From: Gemmatimonadota bacterium
Lineage (GTDB): Bacteria > Gemmatimonadota > Gemmatimonadetes > Longimicrobiales > Gaopeijiaceae
Direction: 5' to 3'
DNA: 52,830 nucleotides
Assembly: GCA_029863525.1 (NCBI GenBank)
Contig: JAOTVL010000006.1
Span: 1-52,830 of the forward strand
Of the stretch, positions 31,506 through 39,109 are shown one piece after another. The position numbers were made by a program, and so were the translations under genes. Every line of letters begins with the position of its first letter. The stretch's first letter is position 1. Under the pieces are notes generated by a model. It had not been told where the DNA came from. It searched no databases and worked only from the letters and a program-made list of their open reading frames with translations.

Positions 31506-34204
31506 GCATCTGGGCACGAGTAGGGCTGGGTCTGTCCGGGCGCATCTACGGCATTCTGCTGCACGTGCGGTACCCGCGCGACCTGGTCCGGTCGTACGGC
31601 GACGACATGAGGGCGGCGTTCGAGCGGGGTGCGCGCCGAAACGTCGAGCGTGACGGCGCAGTGGGTCTCGCGAAGTTCTGGCGGACCATCGCCAGGGATC
31701 TGCTCACGCCGACGCCGGGTCCGCTGGCGCCACGAGGAGACCGGCGGCCGGGCGCTCATGCAGTGAACCGCTGGAAGGGCAAGGGGAAGGGGACGATGGG
31801 TTGGACGGGGGGACGCCGGTTCGCGGGGTTCGGCGAGGACCTCTCGTTCGCGGTGCGCTCGCTCGTGCGCGAGCCACGTTTCACGGGGCTGGTGGTGGGC
31901 GTGCTCGCCGTGGGCATCGCCCTGAACGCGTCGGCGTTCGCGGTCCTGAACGCCTATTTGCTGAAGCCCCTGCCGTTCCCGGAGGCCCAGCGTCTCGTGA
32001 GCGTCCGCGGGGCCCAGGCGATTTCATGGACCGAAGTCGGCGACGTCTTCGACCGGGCGGTGTCGTGGGACCTCGACGTCTTCACGATCCTTGGTGAGGG
32101 CCGGCCCGAGATGGTCCGTGGATCGTGGGTCACGCCCGATTTCCTCGCTGCGTACGGAATCGAGGCCCAGGTCGGACGCACCTTCCTCCCTGAAGAGGCC
32201 GATCGAGGCGCGGCTCCAGTGGCGATGATCAGCGGTCGGCTTTGGCGCGACCGTTTCGGCCGGGACCCGTCCGTCCTCGGCCGGAGCTTCTCCGCCTTCA
32301 CCTCCGATCGCCCCGATCATGCCGAGCTCTTCACCGTCGTCGGCGTCCTCCCGGATGACTTCTGGTACTTCAACGCCTATACCGACGTGCTCGCGCCGAT
32401 TCGAGAGGAGCGGACGTTGTATGCGGGGCGTTTGAGACCGGACGTGCCCCGAGAGCGCGCAGAGTCGATTCTCACGGACATGGCGCGGAGCCGCATGGAG
32501 GACGCGCCGACCGGGTTCCGAGTCGAGGTGGTTTCGCAGCACGAGCAACACGTCGCCTCGGTCCGTCCGACGCTCGTCGTCCTGCAGGCTGCGGTCTTCC
32601 TCGTCCTCCTCATCGCGTGCGCGAACGCCGCGGTTCTCCTTCTCGTTCGATCCGCTCGACGAGAGCACGAACTCGGGCTGAGGCAGGCACTCGGCGCCGC
32701 GCGGACCCGACTCGCCCGTCAACTCCTCTGCGAGGGCGGGCTGATTGCGGGCGTCGCCTCCCTCGTCGGGCTCGCGCTCGCTTCATGGGCGCTCGAGCTC
32801 GGTGGACCGAACGTCGAGGCCCAGCTCGGCCTCACGGTGCCGGGCGGACCCGATGCTCTCTCGATCGATGGGACCGTCCTCTTCGGGGCCGCTGCGCTGG
32901 CGACGTTGGTCGGCCTCGCGTTCGGGGCGGTGCCTCTCCTCACCGTCCTCCGGGGCGCGCTTGCGTCGTCCTTCGCCGAACCCCGGGGCGGTGGGACGGA
33001 GTCGAAGGGGCGCCGCAGATTCCGTAGCGCAATGGTCGCCGCAGAAGTCGCCCTGTCGCTGGCGCTCCTCGTCGGAGCTGGGCTCATGGTCCGCTCCGCG
33101 CTCCACCTCCAGTCGCAGAGCCTCGGCTTCGATCCAGCGCGCACGTTGGCCGGGTCCATGGGTCTGCGCGAGGCGCAGTATCCGACTCCGCAGGATCGGG
33201 TCGCAGTCTTCGAGGAGCTACGCGAGCGATTCGGGTCGCTGCCGGAGGTCGAGGCCGTCGGCTTGGCGTCGGCGCGGCTCTTCAGCACCGGCTTCGCGAC
33301 GCGGCGCTACGAAGGGCGCGTCGGCGACCGCGTGACGACCGCCGACGCGGTTCGATGGATCGTGGATGAATCGTACTTCTCGACGCTTCGGATTCCGCTG
33401 CTTCGAGGACGCGACTTCGCCAGCGACGACGCCCTCGACGGCGAGGAGGTGGTGGTGGTCAGTGAGCGGCTCGCACGCGACCTATTCGGAGGGGCCGATC
33501 CCGTGGGCGCTTCGATCCGACTCCTTCCGCAGGGCGTGCCTGGCATGGAGCCGCCCGAGCTCGAGCGTTGGAGGCGTGTGGTTGGGGTGGTGGCCGACGT
33601 TGAACGCGAGGTACGCGCGGAGCCGGCGGGGGACATCTACGCGACGTTCCGCCAGACGGCGCCCACGTGGATGGACGCCGTGGTCCGCGTCCGCAGCGAA
33701 GCGCCCGACATCGTCGGGCGGCTCGAGGGTGCCATCGCCGAGGTCGATCCCGGCATCCCGTTCGCGAACCCCGAACGTCTCGACGTCGTCGTGGACGACG
33801 CGATGGAGCCTACTCGCTACCTGGCTAGCCTGCTTGTCGGCTTTTCCGCGTTTGCTCTGATTCTGGCGATCGTGGGGTTGTACGGCGTCATCGCGTACAC
33901 CGTTCGGCAGCAAAAGCGCGATATAGCGATCCGAATCGCGCTCGGCGCCGACCGCGGGAGCGTCGTGTCGATGTTCGTGCGGCAGGGCCTCGTGATGGTC
34001 GGCGCCGGACTGGTCTTGGGCACACTAGGAGGGCTCCTATTGGGCCGCGCTCTGGGAGAGGATCTGCACGGTGTCAGCCCGGGCGATCCGGCGACCCACC
34101 TGTCCCTTGCTGCGATCCTGGCGCTGAGTGCCTTCGCCGCCGTGTGGGTTCCGGCACGCCGCGCGGCGGTCTCGGACCCCATGGGGGTCCTTCGGGAGGA
34201 GTAG
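31502..34204 (+). CDS. ADOP-type ABC transporter permease (MacB/FtsX-like), second copy
   Basis: The 900-residue paralogue of the preceding permease has the same plan: a prefix domain (LLHVRYPRDLVRSYGDDMRAAFERG), a first helix near 130, a MacB-like periplasmic domain, a three-helix block, a second periplasmic domain and a final three-helix block, ending AAVSDPMGVLREE. The GTG start overlaps the PadR stop (GTGA). An open extension upstream would run over the PadR gene and is rejected. Divergence from the first copy is substantial in the periplasmic domains, so the two modules may handle different substrates. Confidence 0.9.
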   Translation: MSIWARVGLGLSGRIYGILLHVRYPRDLVRSYGDDMRAAFERGARRNVERDGAVGLAKFWRTIARDLLTPTPGPLAPRGDRRPGAHAVNRWKGKGKGTMGWTGGRRFAGFGEDLSFAVRSLVREPRFTGLVVGVLAVGIALNASAFAVLNAYLLKPLPFPEAQRLVSVRGAQAISWTEVGDVFDRAVSWDLDVFTILGEGRPEMVRGSWVTPDFLAAYGIEAQVGRTFLPEEADRGAAPVAMISGRLWRDRFGRDPSVLGRSFSAFTSDRPDHAELFTVVGVLPDDFWYFNAYTDVLAPIREERTLYAGRLRPDVPRERAESILTDMARSRMEDAPTGFRVEVVSQHEQHVASVRPTLVVLQAAVFLVLLIACANAAVLLLVRSARREHELGLRQALGAARTRLARQLLCEGGLIAGVASLVGLALASWALELGGPNVEAQLGLTVPGGPDALSIDGTVLFGAAALATLVGLAFGAVPLLTVLRGALASSFAEPRGGGTESKGRRRFRSAMVAAEVALSLALLVGAGLMVRSALHLQSQSLGFDPARTLAGSMGLREAQYPTPQDRVAVFEELRERFGSLPEVEAVGLASARLFSTGFATRRYEGRVGDRVTTADAVRWIVDESYFSTLRIPLLRGRDFASDDALDGEEVVVVSERLARDLFGGADPVGASIRLLPQGVPGMEPPELERWRRVVGVVADVEREVRAEPAGDIYATFRQTAPTWMDAVVRVRSEAPDIVGRLEGAIAEVDPGIPFANPERLDVVVDDAMEPTRYLASLLVGFSAFALILAIVGLYGVIAYTVRQQKRDIAIRIALGADRGSVVSMFVRQGLVMVGAGLVLGTLGGLLLGRALGEDLHGVSPGDPATHLSLAAILALSAFAAVWVPARRAAVSDPMGVLREE

Positions 34205-34207
34205 ACC

Positions 34208-34226
34208 GGCCCGAGGCGCTCGGGCC
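34208..34226. terminator. Hairpin after the second permease gene
   Basis: GGCCCGAG and CTCGGGCC form a perfect eight-base stem with a GCG loop, four bases after the permease stop and before the convergent serine hydrolase gene. No T-run follows, so termination efficiency is uncertain. Confidence 0.5.
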
Positions 34227-34284
34227 TCGACGGGTCGGTTCGATGGGCCGGTCGCCTCTCGTCAGCGGTCGGCGCCCTCGACCC

Positions 34285-36309
34285 TCAACGGACGCGGGCG
34301 AAGCGAACGTCACGGCTCCGCGTGTTCGACATGTAAAAGCCGATCACGGTCCCGTTCCGGTCGCGTTCGAAGGTCAGCGTAAGGCCTCCCCCCGAGAGCG
34401 TGTCTTCGTCGCCCGGTGTGAGCCGTGCGTCATCGAGCCGGCGGTGCTGCAAGACGAGTCGAGGCTCTCCTTCCTCGCCCTCCTCGGGGGGGCGGAGCAC
34501 GATCGAGACGAAGGTCTCGATTTCGTCGCTGAGGTAGCGGCCCTCGAAGTCACGCAGGTCGTCTGCAGTCGGCTCCCACGCACCGCCCCCGACGTCTTCG
34601 AGTCGGGTGGCGTGCTGCCGCTGCCCCCCCTGATCGAGCGTGAGCCCTTCGACCTCGCCCTCCTCCGTGCGGTGGAAGACCAAAGATGCTTCGACGACGG
34701 TGAGCGCGAAGGTCGAGTCGGAGGTCGGCACGATCTCGATCCGCTGTTGGCCGGTCGCCTGCGTGTAGAGGGTCTCATCTTCACGCGTGAAGGTGAGGAT
34801 GAAGGTAGGCGCCGCGTCGAGGGCGTACCGGCCCACGAAGTCGTCGAAGTCCTCGGGGTCGTAGGTCTCGGGATCGAAAGTGCTTGCCTCCGCGGACTCG
34901 TCCTCCTCCGGCTCCATGGCGTCTTCGAAGAAGGCCGCCGCGAGGCGGAAGGCGATGTTGCTGTCGAACGCCGCATGGTTGCTCTGCGTCGTGATGCCGG
35001 CGTCGATCTCCGGGTAGTAGGCCAGCATCGACCGGTGGGCGATGTCGGCGCCGCCATGGTGGATCCGGCGTAGCCCTCGCTGCTCGTCGATGAAGAGACC
35101 GTATCCGTACTCGGTCGTATCTCCGGTGGTGAGCACGTAAGGCGTCATCATGGCATCGATCATCGCCTCGCTTCCGACCCTTGGGCTGGCATAGTTCTCG
35201 ACCCACCGCTGGAGGTCTTCGACCGTCGAGTAGATGCCGCCCGCACCCACGGCTGCGCCGAGATCGCGAATCTCGGTGTATCCGTCCGCCCCCGGGGCAT
35301 ACCCCTGCGAGTGGTTGGGGACGATCGCCTCGGCGTGAGGCCGCACCATGGTATGCAACATGCCCAGCGGCACGAAGACGTTGTCGCGCATGAAGTCGTC
35401 GAAGTCCTGACCCGAGGTGCGTTCCACGATCAGCGCTGCGAGCGCGAACGCGGTGTTGTTGTAGTTCCACTCGGAGCCGGGATCGTTCTGCAGCGCCGGC
35501 TGGCGCTGAACCACCGTCAGGATCTCGTCGCGATCCACGAAGTCGCCGTGATCGATTCTACGGCCCGTCATGAGAAGGAGGTTGAACACCTCACGAAGGC
35601 CCGACGTGTGCGTGAGCAGGTGCCGAACGGTGATCGTCTGGGCGAACTCCGGCAACTCGGGCACGTGGGTGCGAATGTCGTCGTCGAGCGACAGGGCGCC
35701 GCGATCTGCCTGCAGGAGAACCGCGAAGGCGGTGAACTGCTTCGACGTCGAGCCGATGTTCGTGCGCGTATCGGTCTCGAAGGGGAGTTCGTAGGCCAGG
35801 TTGGCCATGCCGTACGCCTTCGAGAAGAGCGTTTCGCCGTCACGCCAGACCTGGACTGCCGCGCCGGGAGAGTCGTCCGTGTCGTAGGGCGACATGAGCT
35901 GGTCCACCAGCCTCGCGGGGTCCGTCTCGATGGGCTCTAGGCGATGCAGGGTGATCTCGTACGCCCCCTCCTCGTCTTCGAAGGGGATGACCTGGATCGT
36001 GTAGCGCCCCGCCTCGGTTGTTTCTCCGGAGAAGCGGTCCGGCCCGCGCGCCGTGACATCGACGCGGGCGCGCTGCTCCCCCTCCGGATTCAGCACCCTG
36101 ATCACCGCGTCGACGGAGATCTGCTCGACCTCGCCGAACAGGAAGAAGTCCTCGCCGGCCACCACGAAGTACTCGGCGGTGTCGCCCGCGGCGAGCTGGC
36201 CCGAAACCGTTTGGTCGACGCGGAGCTCCACGGCTTGAGCCGTGGCGAGGCCCGCAGCAGTGAATGGAGCGAAAAGCGCGAGGGCGATCAGGACTGGGCG
36301 GCTCGACAT
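34285..36309 (-). CDS. Serine hydrolase of the beta-lactamase class C family with extra N- and C-terminal domains
   Basis: The 674-residue exported protein has a signal peptide (to about Ala26), an N-terminal beta-domain (27-125) resembling bacterial pre-peptidase C-terminal modules, and a class C beta-lactamase/DD-peptidase-like catalytic domain (about 130-460). Catalytic motifs are STSK (Ser187-Lys190), YNN (Tyr283-Asn285) and HHGG near 417, which takes the KTG role. An acidic linker (EPEEDESAEAS) leads to a C-terminal DUF3471-like beta-region to 674. Such proteins hydrolyse esters, peptides or D-amino-acid-containing substrates outside the cell. It is larger than the usual 400-500 residues because of the two accessory domains. 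Confidence 0.9.
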   Translation of the reverse strand: MSSRPVLIALALFAPFTAAGLATAQAVELRVDQTVSGQLAAGDTAEYFVVAGEDFFLFGEVEQISVDAVIRVLNPEGEQRARVDVTARGPDRFSGETTEAGRYTIQVIPFEDEEGAYEITLHRLEPIETDPARLVDQLMSPYDTDDSPGAAVQVWRDGETLFSKAYGMANLAYELPFETDTRTNIGSTSKQFTAFAVLLQADRGALSLDDDIRTHVPELPEFAQTITVRHLLTHTSGLREVFNLLLMTGRRIDHGDFVDRDEILTVVQRQPALQNDPGSEWNYNNTAFALAALIVERTSGQDFDDFMRDNVFVPLGMLHTMVRPHAEAIVPNHSQGYAPGADGYTEIRDLGAAVGAGGIYSTVEDLQRWVENYASPRVGSEAMIDAMMTPYVLTTGDTTEYGYGLFIDEQRGLRRIHHGGADIAHRSMLAYYPEIDAGITTQSNHAAFDSNIAFRLAAAFFEDAMEPEEDESAEASTFDPETYDPEDFDDFVGRYALDAAPTFILTFTREDETLYTQATGQQRIEIVPTSDSTFALTVVEASLVFHRTEEGEVEGLTLDQGGQRQHATRLEDVGGGAWEPTADDLRDFEGRYLSDEIETFVSIVLRPPEEGEEGEPRLVLQHRRLDDARLTPGDEDTLSGGGLTLTFERDRNGTVIGFYMSNTRSRDVRFARVR

Positions 36310-36472
36310 CGATTCGATCCTCGACTTCCATGGGGTGGCGTTGAAACTCTGTAATGCCCTACGGGTCGAGGAACGGCAAGCTTCACGTCAACGGCTCGAA
36401 GCAGAAGGAATCCGGGTGTAGGTTCGTACTCGAAGTAACTCATCGTCCCCTGGATCGGCAGGAGCAGAAGGC

Positions 36473-37009
36473 ATGGCGACGATCACAGACGAGTCCACTA
36501 CGTACCGCGAACGGACCGAGTGGCCGGTGTGGGCCAACGCGATCTACTGGGGTGCGATCATCGGTGTGTCGGTCCTCATGCTCTCTGGATACGACACCGA
36601 GATGGGACTGTTGGCTCGAATGGCCGTTGCGGGCGGCATCGTCGCGGTCGGCTGGGTCGTCCACGGAGCGATCAATGGCCTCACCGTGCTCGTCCAGGAG
36701 ACGCGACTCTTCGTCCACCTCGGATCCGTGGCGCTCATCAAGAAGGCGATCGCATACGGCGAGATCGTCGGCTTGGAAAGCGTGACCTATAAGCCGTTCG
36801 CCGAGTTTGGTGGCTGGGGGCGTCGCGGCGTGGGTAAGAAGCAGGCCTGGACCGCACGGGGGGATCGGGCCGTGGTCCTCACGCTCACCGGCGATCGACT
36901 GCTCTACGTTGGCAGCGATCATCCCCAGCGGCTCGAGGAGCGCATTCGGACGACCGCCGGCGACCTACTCGGAACCGCTTCGTCGGCCGATCCGGGCGCC
37001 CGCGCCTAG
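36473..37009 (+). CDS. Membrane protein with C-terminal PH-like domain
   Basis: The 178-residue protein has two helices (about 22-38 and 46-64) and a cytoplasmic domain with the bacterial PH-like pattern: VQETRLFVHLG, AIAYGEIVGLESVTYKPFAEFGGWGRR, AWTARGDRAVVLTLTGDRLLYVGSDHPQRLEERI. The GGWG and YVGS..P..L blocks are characteristic of this group of small proteins. AGGAG eight bases before the ATG supports the start. It stands alone between two minus-strand genes. The biochemical role is unknown. Confidence 0.8.
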   Translation: MATITDESTTYRERTEWPVWANAIYWGAIIGVSVLMLSGYDTEMGLLARMAVAGGIVAVGWVVHGAINGLTVLVQETRLFVHLGSVALIKKAIAYGEIVGLESVTYKPFAEFGGWGRRGVGKKQAWTARGDRAVVLTLTGDRLLYVGSDHPQRLEERIRTTAGDLLGTASSADPGARA

Positions 37010-37073
37010 GAGGTTCGGAGACCCGACCGCGAGAGCCCCCGTTTCATTCGGGCGTGAAGGCGAACTCGAGGCC

Positions 37074-37598
37074 CTAGTGTGGAAGGCCGGCCTCCGCCCA
37101 GCGCCGCGCGAAGCGATCGATCCAGCGTGCCGCCGCGGGATGGTCGAGATCATGTGTGCACGAGCGCACCGCTCGGACCGCCGCATCGGCGAGCTCCGCC
37201 CCGGGCCCGCGTGGCACCCGACGCACTGTATAGGTGACCTCCTGGCCGTCGTACGCCATCGGACACGTTCCGGTGAACGGCATGGCGGTCAGATCGTCCC
37301 AACCGTCGTCGAGAATGCGGGCGAGGTCCAGCGCGACGTCCGGCGCGACCTCCCCTGCGGAATCGACAGCGGCGAAGAACCCGACGGCGGTCCAGAGACC
37401 CTCGGAGTCGACGGTGACCCGCGCCTCACACGAGCTTCCTCCGTCCGGGCCTGCGCACAGTCCCCCGGCGGAACTCCGCGAAACTTCGACCAATTCTCCT
37501 CGGCGTTCGTCGGCAATCGGGGCCGGCGCGCACGCCACGAGCGACAGCGTTGCGGCTAGGGCGATGCCGTGGACGAGGCTCCCTCCCAGATCCGTCAT
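37074..37598 (-). CDS. Small cysteine-containing lipoprotein related to the N-terminal domain at 13927-14760
   Basis: The 174-residue product has a lipoprotein signal with lipobox LVAC (Cys23). Residues about 40-120 contain the order VTVDSEGLW, DSAGEVAPDVALDLARIL, GTCPMAYDGQEVTYTVRR, which parallels VVDGGELEV, EAGEVITPISSQLVEIL, SQCCDQIDYELTYSRG in the other lipoprotein. Four cysteines beyond the lipidated one may form disulphides. An arginine-rich helical C-terminus follows. I suggest a shared, uncharacterised envelope domain; no enzymatic motif is visible. Confidence 0.75.
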   Translation of the reverse strand: MTDLGGSLVHGIALAATLSLVACAPAPIADERRGELVEVSRSSAGGLCAGPDGGSSCEARVTVDSEGLWTAVGFFAAVDSAGEVAPDVALDLARILDDGWDDLTAMPFTGTCPMAYDGQEVTYTVRRVPRGPGAELADAAVRAVRSCTHDLDHPAAARWIDRFARRWAEAGLPH

Positions 37599-37752
37599 CT
37601 ACGAATCGCTCCGTTCTCGCGAGCCGTGGCGAGTACCTCTACTGGCGGGAACACGAAGAGCCGGGCTCGCCGAAAGACCAAGGTCCCTCGACGAAGCACC
37701 GGCTCTTCTTTGCCGCGCGCCCGACGGTCCGGGCGCCACGGGTCGATCCAGA

Positions 37753-38046
37753 CTACTGGCGGACGCGGTCCTTGAGACCCTTCCCGGCGCGGAAGGTCGG
37801 CACGGTCATCGCCGGAATGGTGATCTCTTTGCCTGTCTGCGGGTTGCGGCCCTTACGAGCCTTGCGGGCGCGGGTGTCGAACGTGCCGAAGCCGGTGATC
37901 GTGAAGTCCCGCCCGGCATCCAGCTCCGTGGCGATGATCCCGTGGCGTGGCTCGGTGTCGAAGATCGCATCGATCACGTCCTTCGCCTTGGACTTCGAGA
38001 GATCTGCCTTCTTCGCCAGCTTCTCCGCGAATTCGTCCTTAGTCAC
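37753..38046 (-). CDS. HU-family DNA-binding protein
   Basis: The 97-residue protein is a histone-like HU protein: helical dimerisation part (MTKDEFAEKLAKKADLSKSKA), the GFGTFDTRARKARKGRNPQTG segment that forms the DNA-binding arm, and IPAMTVPTFRAGKGLKDRV at the end. It bends and compacts DNA as a dimer. The GTG start has GGAGGG nine bases upstream. The sequence has a less usual middle (IFDTEPRHGIIATELDAGRD), so it may be a divergent HU paralogue rather than the main one. Confidence 0.93.
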   Translation of the reverse strand: MTKDEFAEKLAKKADLSKSKAKDVIDAIFDTEPRHGIIATELDAGRDFTITGFGTFDTRARKARKGRNPQTGKEITIPAMTVPTFRAGKGLKDRVRQ

Positions 38047-38309
38047 TGGATTTGACCCTCCGTTCAGGTAGGTTGGCCGAAGATCGGTCGTCTCCCGACG
38101 GACCGACTGGGCGAGTATTTGCCCTTACGTTTTGGGGCTTCCGGGCTTCCGTGTCAACGTCTGGTTCGACGGTCGCGGAAGACCATCTCTCCTAAACGAA
38201 TGTTTTTTCTCCGGGACCCGGCGGGCACGCCCCTGTCTCTGCTCTCGCTGCATTACTCGTGCCAAGTCTCGAACCGGAGAAGCGAGCCTTCGTCGGGTCG
38301 TCGGCTTCG
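38047..38309. other. Intergenic region upstream of the HU gene
   Basis: This 263-base stretch, the longest gene-free interval here, holds the HU leader and the region after the DoxX-like gene. Short open frames occur on both strands but none has a ribosome site or protein-like composition. I see no tRNA, clear terminator or repeat in it. Confidence 0.4.
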
Positions 38310-38978
38310 TCAGCTACGGCGCTGGCCCCGCAAGTGACCGATGCCCCAGCCCGCGACCACCAGGATCGCGGCGCCGACTCCCCCCAACAGAAGGCGCGGG
38401 GTCGCGGAGGAGGGAAGGAAGCCGCGCGTCACTAGCAAGAGCGCGATCCCGACCGCCCCTCCGAGCAGCCAACCCGCCTTCTCGAACCACGTTGCGTCTG
38501 CCAGGAGCTTGGGCCCTTCGGGTGTCCCGAGGACCGTCGAGGTGGCGGACCAGATCCGATCGGCGTCCCAGCACAGCAGGTAGATTACAGATAGCAGCAT
38601 ACCCGCTGTAATCCAGATCGTCCCGGAGAATCCGATTCCCCATGTGATCAGTACGATGCTCACGATGATCGGAAGGAAGAGGAGCGCCCCGAGCGTTGCG
38701 GTGGCGGGGATCAGCAAGAGTAAGGCGGCCACGATCTGAGAGACCCCAATGAAGTGCCAATATGGCCCGGACTGATACATCGCCTCGAAGAAGAAGCCTA
38801 CCGGGTTCTCGACAGGCAGCGTGGTGAAGCGTTGCCCCGTCGCCTTGACCAGGCCGGTGGGCAGGAATGCCATCGCGAGAAGGAGGCGGTTCATCAGCGT
38901 GAAGCGACCCAGCCACGGTTGAGCTCGGGCCAGCTGATGGAGGGCGTCGAGTCGCTTGGGGAGGCCGCTGGCCGTCAT
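38310..38978 (-). CDS. DoxX-like integral membrane protein
   Basis: The 222-residue protein has about six hydrophobic segments (near 30-45, 75-92, 95-115, 118-137, 168-185 and 195-215) and a DoxX-type layout with the RLLLAMAFLPTGLVKATGQRF start and a FFEAMYQSGPYWHFIGVSQI motif. DoxX proteins sit in the inner membrane and are linked to quinol or sulphide oxidation in some bacteria, but most are uncharacterised. The ATG at 38978 has GAGGA four bases upstream; an extension of 35 residues upstream is rejected as unsuited to a membrane N-terminus. It is divergent from the DUF1592 operon. Confidence 0.82.
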   Translation of the reverse strand: MTASGLPKRLDALHQLARAQPWLGRFTLMNRLLLAMAFLPTGLVKATGQRFTTLPVENPVGFFFEAMYQSGPYWHFIGVSQIVAALLLLIPATATLGALLFLPIIVSIVLITWGIGFSGTIWITAGMLLSVIYLLCWDADRIWSATSTVLGTPEGPKLLADATWFEKAGWLLGGAVGIALLLVTRGFLPSSATPRLLLGGVGAAILVVAGWGIGHLRGQRRS

Positions 38979-39109
38979 GTCTTCCTCTGTGCGGTGGGCG
39001 TGAACGTGCCCTGGCCGGAGGTACCGCGTGGGTCGTACATTGGGTCCGACCTGTCCGGAGGCGAGTATCCCGCTCCACCTCACGACGTGACACGGTCGTG
39101 GAGGATCGA

